A DNA stretch of 64,000 nucleotides, taken from positions 1 to 64,000 of the forward strand of contig CABXYE010000001.1 in assembly GCA_902516425.1 (NCBI GenBank). The letters are read 5' to 3'. The position numbers and the translations under genes were made by a program. Shown piece by piece: positions 44,755 to 58,979 of this stretch. How positions within the stretch are numbered: the stretch's first letter is position 1; each line of letters opens with the position of its first letter. The notes under the pieces were generated by a model. That model did not search any database and was not told the origin of the DNA. It worked only from the letters and a program-made list of their open reading frames with translations. Source of the stretch: an uncultured Pelagibacteraceae bacterium (GTDB lineage Bacteria > Pseudomonadota > Alphaproteobacteria > Pelagibacterales > Pelagibacteraceae).

Positions 44755-45474
44755 ATGAGAATAGAAATAATTAAGTGTTTACAGGACAATTATAGTTACT
44801 TGTTAATCGACGATACTAAAAGTATTGGATGTGTTATTGACCCTGGTGAGGCAGCTCCTATTATCAAATGTGTTGAAAGTAATAATATTGAATTAAAATA
44901 TATCCTTAATACTCATCATCATTATGATCATGTAGGTGGCAACTTAGAATTGAAGGAAAGATACAATTCTAAAATAGTTGGATTTAAAGAAGATAAAACT
45001 CGTATTCCAGAAATTGATATACTTGTTGAAGATAATCAAAAATGGAAAGGTGAAAATTTTGAGGCAAAGATTTATCACACGCCGGGTCATACAAGTGGAC
45101 ATATCGCTTTTCATTTTTTTAAGGAAAAAAAAATTTTTACTGGAGATACCTTGTTCTCTTTAGGATGCGGTAGAATCTTTGAGGGAACATATGTACAGAT
45201 GTTCAATTCATTAAAAAAAATAAAAGAACTTCCAAAAGACACTCTGATATATTGTGGCCATGAATATACATTGCAAAATTCTAAATTTTGCGAGTCAAAC
45301 GATCCTGGTAATTTAAATTTAAAGAGTAAAATTGAAAAAATTAAGGAAAAAATAAAAAATGGTCAACCTACTATTCCATCTATTTTATCTGATGAAATAG
45401 AATTTAATATATTTCTTAAAGCTAAGGATATTGAAAGTTTTTCAAAATTAAGAGATTTAAAGGATAATTTTTGA
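44755..45474 (+). CDS. gloB: Hydroxyacylglutathione hydrolase (glyoxalase II)
   Basis: GloB hydrolyses S-lactoylglutathione, the second step of methylglyoxal detoxification. The metallo-beta-lactamase motif THHHYDHVGG near residues 53-62 supplies both metal sites. YHTPGHTSGH, FTGDTLFSLGCGR and YCGHEYT follow. The ATG at 44755 is chosen; an upstream in-frame TTG at 44743 lies inside metW. The length (239 aa) is normal. It is probably on the metX-metW transcript. Confidence 0.93.
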   Translation: MRIEIIKCLQDNYSYLLIDDTKSIGCVIDPGEAAPIIKCVESNNIELKYILNTHHHYDHVGGNLELKERYNSKIVGFKEDKTRIPEIDILVEDNQKWKGENFEAKIYHTPGHTSGHIAFHFFKEKKIFTGDTLFSLGCGRIFEGTYVQMFNSLKKIKELPKDTLIYCGHEYTLQNSKFCESNDPGNLNLKSKIEKIKEKIKNGQPTIPSILSDEIEFNIFLKAKDIESFSKLRDLKDNF

Positions 45475-45484
45475 TTTATAAAAC

Positions 45485-45512
45485 TTGACTATAAGTTTGC
45501 TCAGACTATATT
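45485..45512 (+). promoter_or_regulatory. Sigma70-type promoter of the rplU operon
   Basis: TTGACT (45485-45490) and TATATT (45507-45512) with a 16-base spacer lie in the 64-base gap before rplU. Initiation near 45519 gives a leader of about 20 bases. Confidence 0.7.
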
Positions 45513-45538
45513 GCCTTAACAAAATTTAGAGTATTTAT

Positions 45539-45937
45539 ATGTCATACGCAGTCATAAAAACAGGTGGTAAACAATATAAAGTCAAATCTGGAGAGATTTT
45601 GAAAATTGAGAAATTAATAAATACCAAAGTTAATTCAAAAATAGAATTTAATGAAATTTTAGCCTATGGAGATGACAATAAAATAGAAGTTGGGGCACCA
45701 ATGGTAAATGGTGCGAAAGTTGAGGCTGACTTAATTAGAAATAGTAAAAATAAGACTGTATTAATTTTCAAAAAAAGAAGAAGACATAATTCAAGAAGAA
45801 AAAATGGACATAGACAGGAATATTCTATGATTAGAATAAATAGAATTTTTTCAAAAGATGGTAAAATTCTTTCAGAGGCTGAAAAAATTTCTAAGGTAAC
45901 AAAAAAAACAGAAACAAAAAAAGAGGCTAGTAAATAA
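45539..45937 (+). CDS. rplU: 50S ribosomal protein L21
   Basis: L21 is a large-subunit protein that binds 23S rRNA. The family opening YAVIKTGGKQYKVKSGEILKIEKL and the basic stretch IFKKRRRHNSRRKNGHRQ are clear. The 132 residues exceed the roughly 103 of E. coli L21 because of a lysine-rich C-terminal tail, which is seen in alphaproteobacteria. It leads a nine-gene plus-strand run. Confidence 0.96.
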   Translation: MSYAVIKTGGKQYKVKSGEILKIEKLINTKVNSKIEFNEILAYGDDNKIEVGAPMVNGAKVEADLIRNSKNKTVLIFKKRRRHNSRRKNGHRQEYSMIRINRIFSKDGKILSEAEKISKVTKKTETKKEASK

Positions 45938-45950
45938 CTAGTAATTAATT

Positions 45951-46205
45951 ATGGCAACAAAAAAAGCAGGTGGATCATCTAGAAATGGACGTGATAGTGC
46001 TGGACGAAGACTTGGTGTCAAAAAGTATGGTGGACAATTCGTTATACCTGGAAACATTATTGTAAGACAGAGAGGTACAAAAATATTTCCTGGAGAAAAC
46101 GTAGGGATGGGTAAAGATCATTCAATTTTTTCAGTAATTAAAGGCAAAGTAGTTTTTAAAAAAACAAAGTCAGACAGAACTTTTGTTTCAGTAAAACCCA
46201 ATTAA
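45951..46205 (+). CDS. rpmA: 50S ribosomal protein L27
   Basis: L27 reaches the peptidyl transferase centre with its N-terminus. The sequence [21 protein letters not shown] is nearly invariant, as is [19 protein letters not shown]. The N-terminus begins directly with the functional sequence and needs no cleavage. It is 84 aa, 13 bases after rplU. Confidence 0.97.
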   Translation: MATKKAGGSSRNGRDSAGRRLGVKKYGGQFVIPGNIIVRQRGTKIFPGENVGMGKDHSIFSVIKGKVVFKKTKSDRTFVSVKPN

Positions 46206-46217
46206 TAGTACAACTAA

Positions 46218-48311
<2,094 letters not shown>

Positions 48312-48312
<1 letters not shown>

Positions 48313-49562
48313 TGAGAAAAATACTAATTAAAATTGGAACAAGATCGAAAAAAGCTTTTACTCAAACTATAAATACTTACAAAAAAAATAAAGTTTTGAA
48401 TGATTATCTTAAATTGATAAAGAAAAATCATTCATCAATTCTTAAAGAAAATAAAAAAGATATAGATTTGGCTATTAAAATAAAACTTGAGGATAGCTTA
48501 ATAAATCGACTAATTTTAAATGAAAAAAAAATCTTAAGTATCATTAATTCAATCAAAAAAATAATTAATTTAAAAGACCCAACTCACAACGTTATTGAAA
48601 AATGGAGAAGACCCAATGGACTTGTGTTTTCAAAAATATCAATTCCAATTGGAGTTATTGGGGTAATTTATGAAAGTAGACCAAATGTAACTTCAGATGT
48701 TGCATCATTATGTTTTAAATCTGGAAATCCAGTGATTTTAAAAGGTGGCTCAGAGGCTTTTTATTCTAATAAAATTTTATCAAATTTATTTAGAAAAGCA
48801 TTGAAGATGAATAAAGTTAATCAAAATTTTGTTCAATTTATTGATATAAAAAATAGGAAAGTGGTAGATTTTTTACTTACTAAAATGAGTAATTTTATTG
48901 ATGTGGTCATACCAAGGGGAGGAAAAAATTTAGTTAAAAAAGTACAAAACATTTCTAAAATTCCAACTATCGGTCATTTAGAAGGTGTTTGTCATTCATA
49001 TGTTGATAAGGATGCTGATCCCAAGATTGCTACTAAAATAATAATTAACGCAAAATTGCGAAATACAGCAATATGTGGAGCAACTGAAACAATTTTACTT
49101 CATGAGCGAATAATTAAAAAGATTGGATTAAATATATTAAAAGAATTAGAGGAAAAAGGTTGTGAAATTATTGGTGATAATAAAATAAGAAAAATTTATA
49201 AAGGTAAAATTAAAAAAGCATCACTCAAAGATTGGTCGAAAGAGTATTTATCCTCTAGGGTTTCTGTAAAATCAATTAAAAACTTACAAGAAGCTATTTT
49301 TCATATTAATAAATATGGAACTATGCATACTGATTGCATAATCACTAAAAACCAAAAATCTGCGAAAAAATTTTTAAAGGAGGTTAAAAGTTCAATAGCA
49401 ATGCAAAATACATCTACGCAGTTTGCAGATGGTGGAGAATTTGGATTTGGTGGTGAAGTTGGAATTTCAACAAGTGTTCTACCTCCAAGAGGTCCTGTGG
49501 GACTAGGACAATTAGTTTCCTACAAATATCAAGTAACAAGTAATGGTAAAATCAGAAAGTAG
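48312..49562 (+). CDS. proA: Gamma-glutamyl phosphate reductase
   Basis: ProA reduces glutamyl phosphate to glutamate semialdehyde with NADPH in proline synthesis. The aldehyde-dehydrogenase fold shows PIGVIGVIYESRPNVTSDV near residue 115, the catalytic cysteine in RNTAICGATETIL near residue 255, and the C-terminal ADGGEFGFGGEVGISTS. The length (416 aa) is normal. It is coupled to proB and followed by nadD. Confidence 0.94.
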
Positions 49563-50085
49563 ATTGATTATAAAAAAGAATAAAGTTGGTATCCTAGGTG
49601 GATCTTTTGATCCTGCTCATAAAGGACATTTGTTAATCTCTAAAGAAGCAATTAAAAGATTTAATTTACAAAATGTTATTTGGGCAATAACAAAAAGAAA
49701 TCCTTTTAAGAAAAAGACGTCTATAAGTTTAAACAATAGAATCAAATATTGCAAAAAAATTATAGGATCCAACAAATTTATTAAAGTTAAATTTTACGAA
49801 GATATAATAAATTCAAATAAAACATTTGATTTGATTAATCATATTTCAAAGAATAAAAAAAACAAAATTTATTTTATAATGGGGGCTGATAATTTAATAA
49901 AATTTCATAAATGGTATAAATCCAAATCAATTTCAGAAAAATGTAAAATAATAGTATTTGATAGGTACGGATATAAAAAAAGATCTTTAAATTCATCAAC
50001 ATATAAAAGATTAAATAAAGAAAATTTGAAATTTATTGAATTTAAAAGGGTCAATATTTCATCTTCTCAATTAAGAAAAATTTGA
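49543..50085 (+). CDS. nadD: Nicotinate-nucleotide adenylyltransferase
   Basis: NadD makes deamido-NAD from nicotinate mononucleotide and ATP. The HxGH motif is in GGSFDPAHKGHL near residues 19-30, and the C-terminal ISSSQLRKI is the ISSTxIR-type signature. The length (180 aa) is close to normal. The ATG at 49543 overlaps proA by 20 bases; a TTG at 49564 is an alternative that would trim seven residues. Confidence 0.9.
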   Translation: MVKSESRLIIKKNKVGILGGSFDPAHKGHLLISKEAIKRFNLQNVIWAITKRNPFKKKTSISLNNRIKYCKKIIGSNKFIKVKFYEDIINSNKTFDLINHISKNKKNKIYFIMGADNLIKFHKWYKSKSISEKCKIIVFDRYGYKKRSLNSSTYKRLNKENLKFIEFKRVNISSSQLRKI

Positions 50086-50102
50086 TAAGGTTTGATTAAT
50101 TA

Positions 50103-50453
50103 ATGGATAAAATCTCTGATTTAAAAAATATTATTATTAAAACTTTAGATATAAATAAAGCGCTGGACATTGTTAGTATTGACCTTAAGGATAAAAGTTC
50201 AATGGCAGAATATATGATTATTGCCAGTGGTACATCTTCAAGACACATTCAATCTTTATCCGAGCAAGTTTTAGAAAAATTCAAAAATCATGGGATGAAA
50301 AATTCAAAAATTGAGGGTAAAGAAAGCACAGAATGGAAACTTGTTGATGGAATAGATCTAATTGTTCATATTTTTCATCCAGAGAAAAGAAAATTTTATG
50401 AATTAGAAAAAATGTGGTCCGAATTCATACCGAAAGAAAAACTTATTATATGA
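50103..50453 (+). CDS. rsfS: Ribosomal silencing factor RsfS
   Basis: RsfS binds L14 and blocks subunit joining in poor conditions. The family core includes KALDIVSIDLKDKSSMAEYMIIASGTSSRHIQSL-like sequence (KSSMAEYMIIASGTSSRH) and EWKLVDGIDLIVHIFHPEKR. The length (116 aa) is normal. In many proteobacteria rlmH follows rsfS; here ctpA follows with an ATGA overlap. Confidence 0.94.
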   Translation: MDKISDLKNIIIKTLDINKALDIVSIDLKDKSSMAEYMIIASGTSSRHIQSLSEQVLEKFKNHGMKNSKIEGKESTEWKLVDGIDLIVHIFHPEKRKFYELEKMWSEFIPKEKLII

Positions 50454-51592
50454 ATAACTATAGAGCTATTTTATGTACTTTAATATTTCTGAAATTTTTA
50501 ATTAATGCGTCAATCAGTTCTGCAGAGACTAGCATTTATAAAAAAATAGATTTATTTGGGGAAGTTTTAGAAAAAATTAACAAGGAGTATGTTGATGAAA
50601 TTGATCAGTCTAAGAGTATGGACTCGGCAATCAATGGTTTACTCCAATCACTAGATCCTTATTCTGCTTATATGTCTCCTGAGATTTTTAATGAAATGCA
50701 AACTGAAACAAGTGGTGAATTTGGGGGCTTAGGAATAGAAGTGAGTATGGAGGCTGGTGTTGTAAAAGTTATTTCACCAATAGATGATACCCCAGCATCT
50801 AGGGTAGGAATTAAAGCGGGTGACTATATTGTTAAAATTGATGATATCCAGGTCCAGGGTAAATCTCTAAGTGAGGCTGTAGATCTTATGAGAGGACCTG
50901 TTGGTTCATCAATAAATTTAACAATTAGAAGAGTGGGACAAAAAAAAGCTTTAACATTTGATGTTGTAAGAGAGATAATTGAAATTAGATCTGTGAAAGC
51001 AGAGTTATTAAAAAAAAATGTTGGTTACATTAGGTTAACTTCATTCAACGAAAACAGTGGAGACCAAATTAGAAAACAAATTAAAAAATTTGAAAAAAAC
51101 GGGAATATAAATGCATATATTCTAGATTTAAGAAATAATCCTGGTGGTCTATTATCTCAGGCCATTAAGATAACAGACTTTTTTTTAGATAATGGTGAAA
51201 TTGTATCTACCAAAAGTAGAAAGGCTTCTGAAAATAGAAAATGGTTTGCAAAAAAAGGTGATTTAATTGAGGGGAAAACATTAATTGTTCTAATTAATTA
51301 TGGTTCTGCATCAGCATCTGAGATAGTTGCTGGTGCACTCAAGGATCATAAAAGAGCAGTTATTTTAGGAGAAAATAGTTACGGTAAAGGTTCAGTGCAG
51401 TCAATAATACCACTTAAGAATAGTGGGGCTATAAGATTAACAGTTGCAAAATATTACTTACCCTCAGGTAAATCAATTTCTGAGGTTGGAGTAAGTCCAG
51501 ATATTGAAATTGATGAGGAGTCAGATGAATTTCGAATTAAAACTGAGACTGACAATCAGCTAAATTATGCTTTAAAACTTTTAAACGGCTAA
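50450..51592 (+). CDS. ctpA: C-terminal processing peptidase, S41 family
   Basis: This periplasmic tail-specific protease degrades or trims exported proteins by recognising C-termini. A signal peptide occupies about residues 1-22 (MNNYRAILCTLIFLKFLINA, then SSAE). A PDZ domain spans about 75-155 (GGLGIEVSMEAGVVKVISP), and the peptidase domain has the serine in GSASASEIVAGAL and the lysine in YGKGSVQSI. The ATG at 50450 is preferred because it forms ATGA with the rsfS stop and starts directly at the signal peptide. Confidence 0.93.
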   Translation: MNNYRAILCTLIFLKFLINASISSAETSIYKKIDLFGEVLEKINKEYVDEIDQSKSMDSAINGLLQSLDPYSAYMSPEIFNEMQTETSGEFGGLGIEVSMEAGVVKVISPIDDTPASRVGIKAGDYIVKIDDIQVQGKSLSEAVDLMRGPVGSSINLTIRRVGQKKALTFDVVREIIEIRSVKAELLKKNVGYIRLTSFNENSGDQIRKQIKKFEKNGNINAYILDLRNNPGGLLSQAIKITDFFLDNGEIVSTKSRKASENRKWFAKKGDLIEGKTLIVLINYGSASASEIVAGALKDHKRAVILGENSYGKGSVQSIIPLKNSGAIRLTVAKYYLPSGKSISEVGVSPDIEIDEESDEFRIKTETDNQLNYALKLLNG

Positions 51593-52069
51593 ATGAAGAA
51601 TCAACTTAAGAATTTACCACTACGTAGTGGCGTAGGTATTATTGTATTAAACAAAAAAAATAGAATTTTTGTCGCAAAAAGAATAGACAATCCAAAAAAT
51701 TTTTGGCAAATGCCACAAGGAGGTATTGATGAAGGTGAAGATTATCTTTCAGCCGCCTATAGAGAGTTAAAGGAGGAAACTAGTATTACAAAAGTTGAGC
51801 TCATAAAAGAATTAGATGGCTTTATCACATATTTACTTCCTGATCATTTGCTAGGAATTATTTGGAAAGGTAAGTATAAGGGACAAAAACAAAAATGGTT
51901 TATAATGAAATTCACTGGTGAGGATAAGGAGATAAATATACACACTAAAAAACCAGAATTTCTAGAATGGAAATGGATTGAATTAGAGACTTTGACAGAA
52001 GTAGTGGTCGATTTTAAATTGCATGTTTACAAAGAACTTAAGGAAAAAATTAGAAGATTTATTAACTAA
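51593..52069 (+). CDS. rppH: RNA pyrophosphohydrolase (Nudix)
   Basis: RppH converts 5'-triphosphate mRNA ends to monophosphates and so starts mRNA decay. The Nudix box is GGIDEGEDYLSAAYRELKEE near residues 43-62, and RSGVGIIVLNKKNRIFVAKR precedes it. The length (158 aa) is normal. It follows ctpA directly and overlaps the convergent atpC by eight bases. Confidence 0.92.
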   Translation: MKNQLKNLPLRSGVGIIVLNKKNRIFVAKRIDNPKNFWQMPQGGIDEGEDYLSAAYRELKEETSITKVELIKELDGFITYLLPDHLLGIIWKGKYKGQKQKWFIMKFTGEDKEINIHTKKPEFLEWKWIELETLTEVVVDFKLHVYKELKEKIRRFIN

Positions 52070-52453
52070 TTGATCTCAAAACTTGAACTTTTTGATCTGC
52101 TAAAAATTTAGCCTGATCACTTATTTCAGTTTTGTTTGCCTCTTCCTCAGCATTTTTAAGTAAATTTTCATGTTTTGATTTATCCAAATCTTCAATATTT
52201 AATATATTACTAGTTAAAACAGATAAGTTGTTATTTTTAAACTCTACAATTCCATCTTCGACATAATAATTTTCAATTCCTGATTTTGAAAAAATCTTTA
52301 TTATCCCTGGTTTTAAAAAAGATATAATAGGTATATGATCTTTTAAAATTCCCATTTCACCTTCGAATGCAGGTACTACCACCTCTGAAACATCTTCCTG
52401 CACAAGAAAAGATTTTTCAGGATTTACTATTTCAATTTTGAACTCTTCGCTCA

Positions 52454-52454
<1 letters not shown>
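52062..52454 (-). CDS. atpC: ATP synthase F1 epsilon subunit
   Basis: This rotor subunit of F1-ATPase couples the gamma stalk to the c ring. The beta-sandwich domain holds VVVPAFEGEMGILKDHIPIISFLKPG. The C-terminal helical part is short (about 40 residues). The length (130 aa) is normal. It is last of atpHAGDC and shares a one-base junction with atpD. Confidence 0.94.
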
Positions 52455-54750
<2,296 letters not shown>

Positions 54751-54760
54751 TTTTTTATTA

Positions 54761-56293
54761 TTATTTAAAGTTTTGTTTAAGTTGAGTGATTACTTCTATT
54801 AGTAATTTTTCTTTATCCTCTTCAAGCTTTCCAGAACTTTGGATTGAATCAATTATTTCAGGCTTATCAGATTTACACTTTTCAATTATTTTAGACTCAA
54901 ACTCTGCAATATCTTTTAAATTAATATCATCTAAATAACCTTTAACTCCACAAAAAACGGATACCACTTGCTCTGCGACCGTCAGTGGTGAATATTGTTT
55001 TTGTTTTAGTAGTTCAGTCAACTTTGAACCTCTATTAAGTAGCTGCTGCGTAGAGGCATCTAAATCTGATCCAAATTGAGCAAAAGCAGCCATTTCTCTG
55101 TACTGTGCTAACTCAAGTTTCATTGAGCCTGATACTTTTTTCATGGCTTTTGTTTGGGCTGAGGACCCAACCCTCGATACAGATAAACCAACATTAATTG
55201 CTGGTCTAATACCTTGGTTAAAAAGCTCTGTTTCCAGAAATATCTGGCCATCTGTAATTGAAATTACATTTGTTGGAATAAATGCGGAAACATCACCTCC
55301 TTGGGTTTCAATTATTGGAAGTGCTGTTAGTGATCCTCCACCATGCTCATCACTAAGTTTTGCTGCTCTTTCAAGTAATCTACTGTGCAAGTAAAATACG
55401 TCTCCTGGGTATGCTTCTCTTCCCGGGGGTCTTCTTAAAAGAAGAGACATTTGTCTATAGGCAACAGCTTGTTTCGATAAATCATCATAAATAATTAATG
55501 CGTGCATTCCATTATCTCTAAAATATTCACCCATTGCACAACCTGTATAAGGAGCTAAAAATTGTAATGGAGCTGAGTCTGATGCTGTAGCAGCAACAAT
55601 AGTTGTGTATTCCATTGCACCAGCTTCTTCTAAGGTTTTTTGAATTTGTCTTACTGTTGATCTTTTTTGACCAACTGCAACATAGATACAATATAATTTT
55701 TGTTTCTCATCACCTGACTCATTAATTTTTTTTTGATTTATAATTGCATCGACAGCAACAGCAGTTTTACCTGTCTGTCTGTCTCCAATAATTAATTCCC
55801 TTTGACCTCTTCCAATTGGCACCAGGCTATCAATTGATTTTAATCCAGTTTGCATTGGTTCACTAACTGATTGCCTAGGGATAATACCAGGGGCTTTAAC
55901 CTCTACCCTTGTTTTTTTAACACTTTTATCCAGCGATCCTTTTCCATCAATTGGATTTCCTAGGCCATCAACAACTCTACCTAAAAGTTCTTTTCCAACT
56001 GGTGTATCAACGATATTTCCTGTTCTTTTAACAACATCACCTTCTTTAATATTTCTGTCATCACCAAAAATTACAACCCCAACATTTTCACTTTCTAAGT
56101 TAAGAGCCATCCCTTTTGAGCCATCAGCAAACTCAACCATTTCACCAGCCTGAACATTGTCTAAGCCATAAATTCTAGCAATACCATCTCCAACTGATAA
56201 GACTTGGCCAACTTCAGTTACCTCAGTCTTTTCACCGAAATTTTTGATTTGTTCTTTTAATATTTTTGTAACTTCTGAAGGATTTATTTCCAT
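54761..56293 (-). CDS. atpA: ATP synthase F1 alpha subunit
   Basis: This is the non-catalytic nucleotide-binding subunit of F1. The P-loop [13 protein letters not shown] is near residues 169-181, and [46 protein letters not shown] sequence follows ([17 protein letters not shown]). The length (510 aa) is normal. It is 10 bases from atpG, and its start adjoins the atpH stop. Confidence 0.98.
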   Translation of the reverse strand: MEINPSEVTKILKEQIKNFGEKTEVTEVGQVLSVGDGIARIYGLDNVQAGEMVEFADGSKGMALNLESENVGVVIFGDDRNIKEGDVVKRTGNIVDTPVGKELLGRVVDGLGNPIDGKGSLDKSVKKTRVEVKAPGIIPRQSVSEPMQTGLKSIDSLVPIGRGQRELIIGDRQTGKTAVAVDAIINQKKINESGDEKQKLYCIYVAVGQKRSTVRQIQKTLEEAGAMEYTTIVAATASDSAPLQFLAPYTGCAMGEYFRDNGMHALIIYDDLSKQAVAYRQMSLLLRRPPGREAYPGDVFYLHSRLLERAAKLSDEHGGGSLTALPIIETQGGDVSAFIPTNVISITDGQIFLETELFNQGIRPAINVGLSVSRVGSSAQTKAMKKVSGSMKLELAQYREMAAFAQFGSDLDASTQQLLNRGSKLTELLKQKQYSPLTVAEQVVSVFCGVKGYLDDINLKDIAEFESKIIEKCKSDKPEIIDSIQSSGKLEEDKEKLLIEVITQLKQNFK

Positions 56294-56851
56294 TTATGCC
56301 TCTATCATTCTGTTTTCAATTTGTTGTAATTTATTTTTAATTGAGGCGTCAACCATAGTGCTTCCAACTTGAAGCACTAAACCTCCTATTAAACTTTTAT
56401 CATATTTGTAGTTTAATTTTATTTTTGAGCTAAAATTTTTAGTTAGTTCCTCTGTGATTCTGGTTATTTCATCATTGGACAACTCTTTTGCTGATTTTAA
56501 TTCTGCTTTAAGTTCACCTCTTTTTTTTGAACATATCTCAATAAAACTTTTAAGAATTCTCTCTAAAAAAAAGAACCGTCTTTTTTGAATTAAAAAATTT
56601 AAAAAATTTTTAAGTAAAGTTTCAAATTTATAATTTTCTGAAATTGAGGTTGTAATCTTGAATAAGTCATCTTGTTTAGTTGTTGGATCTTTTATTAAAT
56701 TTTTAAAATCCCTACTTGAGTTTATTAAACCCAGGATTGATAAGCACTGTTCCTCAATTTGAGTTAAAAGATTGCTCTCATTAGATAACTCATAAAGTGC
56801 AAGCGAATATCTTTCTGCTGAAGTTATTGAAAATCCCGTGTCTTTGCTCAA
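56294..56851 (-). CDS. atpH: ATP synthase F1 delta subunit
   Basis: This is the peripheral-stalk subunit linking F1 to Fo. The helical N-terminal domain has AERYSLALYELS, and the C-terminal part has YDKSLIGGLVLQVGSTMVDASIKNKL, the family signature. The start is TTG at 56849-56851, with an AAGGAA-like ribosome site upstream. It is first of atpHAGDC. The Fo genes lie outside the window, as in other alphaproteobacteria where F1 and Fo loci are split. Confidence 0.93.
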   Translation of the reverse strand: MSKDTGFSITSAERYSLALYELSNESNLLTQIEEQCLSILGLINSSRDFKNLIKDPTTKQDDLFKITTSISENYKFETLLKNFLNFLIQKRRFFFLERILKSFIEICSKKRGELKAELKSAKELSNDEITRITEELTKNFSSKIKLNYKYDKSLIGGLVLQVGSTMVDASIKNKLQQIENRMIEA

Positions 56852-56894
56852 CTTTGTTCCTTGTTATGTTGAAGATTAAACTAAAATCAGGCTC

Positions 56895-56923
56895 TAATTA
56901 GCATATGAACTTTAGGTCTTCAA
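56895..56923 (-). promoter_or_regulatory. Candidate promoter of the atpHAGDC operon
   Basis: On the minus strand, TTGAAG (56923-56918), a 17-base spacer and TAATTA (56900-56895) with an upstream TGC (extended -10) lie in the 107-base gap between priA and atpH. Initiation near 56888 gives a leader of about 37 bases. Matches are moderate. Confidence 0.5.
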
Positions 56924-56958
56924 GTAACCGATTTGTTAAAAAGGTCTTTTTTTGCTCA

Positions 56959-58914
56959 TTAATTGAAGTTTATAGGGTCAACATCAACTGAAAGTTTTAT
57001 TCCAGCTGCAAACTTATAGTTTGGAATAATCTTTGCAATTGAGTTTTGTACTTTCATTGATTTAATTCCTCTTATTAGCAATCTAACTCTAAATTTTCTC
57101 TTTAATCTAAATATGGGTGCACTTACTGGTCCCAATACCCTGCCTTCAATTTTATTTTCTATAAAATTTTTAAATGCCAAAGCCTCTGTTTCTAATTTAT
57201 TCTCATTTTCACCAGTAAGTATTAGTGAAATAAATCTTTGGAAGGGGGGGAGTTTATTTTTTTTTCTAATCTCTAACTCTCTTTCCAGAAAAATATCTGG
57301 ATTTTTATTAGTAATATCGTCAATCATTTTTGTATCATGATTATATGTTTGAAAATAAACTGTAGCTGATTTTCCAGTTCTGCCAGCTCTTCCTGAAAGT
57401 TGATGATAAAGTTGTAGATTCTTTTCAGCTCCTCTTAAATCATGTCCTTGCAATGAAAGATCGATGTCAACAACTACAATACAATTTAAACTTGGAAAAT
57501 GAAATCCTTTTGAAATTAATTGTGTTCCAACTAAAATATTAGTTTCATTTTTAATAATTTTGTTCAGCTTATCAATCGCATTTTTTTTGTTCATAGTATC
57601 ACTTGAGAAGATTTCAATTTTCTTATCTGGAAATTTTCTTTTTACTTCGTCTGATATTCTTTCGACACCAGGACCACTAAAGACAAATTCACAATTTCCC
57701 TCTTTTGAACAGTCTCTTTTTAAAAGAGATTTGTATCCACAGTAATGACAGAGCAAATTTTCTTTCTTTTTATGATAAACTAGATTGATACTGCAATTTG
57801 GACATGAAAAACTTGTATAACACTTATTACAAAGTACATGTGGTGAAAATCCTCGTCTATTAAGAAAAAATAAAACTTGATCTTTTTTTTCTAGGTGTAA
57901 ATTTACCTTTTGAATAATTTCATTTGATAACCAAGACTGTTTTTCTAACTTAGAATTGTTTAAATTTATAATTTCGTAATTAGGCAGAGATGCATTTTTA
58001 TATCTCTGACTTAATTTAGATACACTATACTTTCCTATTTTTATATTTTCATATGTTTCAATAGATGGAACCGCTGTTACTAGATTTATAGGAATATTCT
58101 CAAATGATGCTCTCGTAATTCCCATATCTCTTGCATTATAGGTAACACCTTCATCCTGTTTGTAAGATTGGTCATGTTCTTCATCAACTACAATTAATCC
58201 TAATTTTTTAAACGGCAAAAATAAAGATGATCTTGCCCCTATTACCACTTTAATTTCGCCATTTGCAACACCACTCCAAATGACTTCTTTTTTTTTCATC
58301 GAAATACTAGAGTGCCAAATTGCAGGATTAATTCCAAAAAACTCCGAGAACTTTTTTTCGAACTGACTTGTTAAACCTATTTCAGGTAAAAGTATTAAGC
58401 CTTGAAAACCTTTGATTATAATTTCCTTTAAAGCTGAAAAATAAACAATAGTTTTCCCTGATCCTGTTGTCCCTTGAAGAACATGAACTCTAAATTTGTC
58501 ATTAAAAATATTCATTTTTTTTAAAGATTTTTTTTGTTCCTCAGAAAGTTTAATTTTATTTTCGCTAATATTAGTATTAAAGGTTTTAAAAACTTCTTTT
58601 GGAAACTTTTCTATAGCATTGCTACTTAATAAAACTAATTTTAAAGCCATTCCTTTTGGAACTATATTGTATTCAGCAAACCAATTAAGAAATTTTATAG
58701 TTGTTTTTTTTAACGGAGTTACATTCAATTTTTTTAAAATAGTTTTTAACTTGAAATTTTTATTATTTTTTTTTTCAAATTCATCCCAAACTACACCTGT
58801 AATTTTAGATTTACCAAAAGGGACCAAGACGTAATCACCTGCTTTTAATTTTAAATCACTTTCATAGGTAAAAGGATGATTAAAAATGTTGGGTAATAGA
58901 ATCGGAAATTTCAT
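56959..58914 (-). CDS. priA: Primosomal protein N' (replication restart helicase PriA)
   Basis: PriA reloads the replisome at stalled forks. The N-terminal DNA-binding domain is followed by a helicase core with GTTGSGKTIVYF (P-loop, near residue 150), DEEHD and LSGRAGRTGKSATV. A zinc-binding insert has CNKCYTSFSCPNCSINL and LCHYCGYKS with later cysteines in CSKEGNCEF. The 651 residues are about 80 fewer than E. coli PriA, mostly from the N-terminal region. It precedes atpH in the usual alphaproteobacterial order. Confidence 0.95.
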   Translation of the reverse strand: MKFPILLPNIFNHPFTYESDLKLKAGDYVLVPFGKSKITGVVWDEFEKKNNKNFKLKTILKKLNVTPLKKTTIKFLNWFAEYNIVPKGMALKLVLLSSNAIEKFPKEVFKTFNTNISENKIKLSEEQKKSLKKMNIFNDKFRVHVLQGTTGSGKTIVYFSALKEIIIKGFQGLILLPEIGLTSQFEKKFSEFFGINPAIWHSSISMKKKEVIWSGVANGEIKVVIGARSSLFLPFKKLGLIVVDEEHDQSYKQDEGVTYNARDMGITRASFENIPINLVTAVPSIETYENIKIGKYSVSKLSQRYKNASLPNYEIINLNNSKLEKQSWLSNEIIQKVNLHLEKKDQVLFFLNRRGFSPHVLCNKCYTSFSCPNCSINLVYHKKKENLLCHYCGYKSLLKRDCSKEGNCEFVFSGPGVERISDEVKRKFPDKKIEIFSSDTMNKKNAIDKLNKIIKNETNILVGTQLISKGFHFPSLNCIVVVDIDLSLQGHDLRGAEKNLQLYHQLSGRAGRTGKSATVYFQTYNHDTKMIDDITNKNPDIFLERELEIRKKNKLPPFQRFISLILTGENENKLETEALAFKNFIENKIEGRVLGPVSAPIFRLKRKFRVRLLIRGIKSMKVQNSIAKIIPNYKFAAGIKLSVDVDPINFN

Positions 58915-58979
58915 TTTCTATAAATAGCATAACTAGACTAAAAATTTTTACTAATTTTTATATTTACACCATAATTAAG

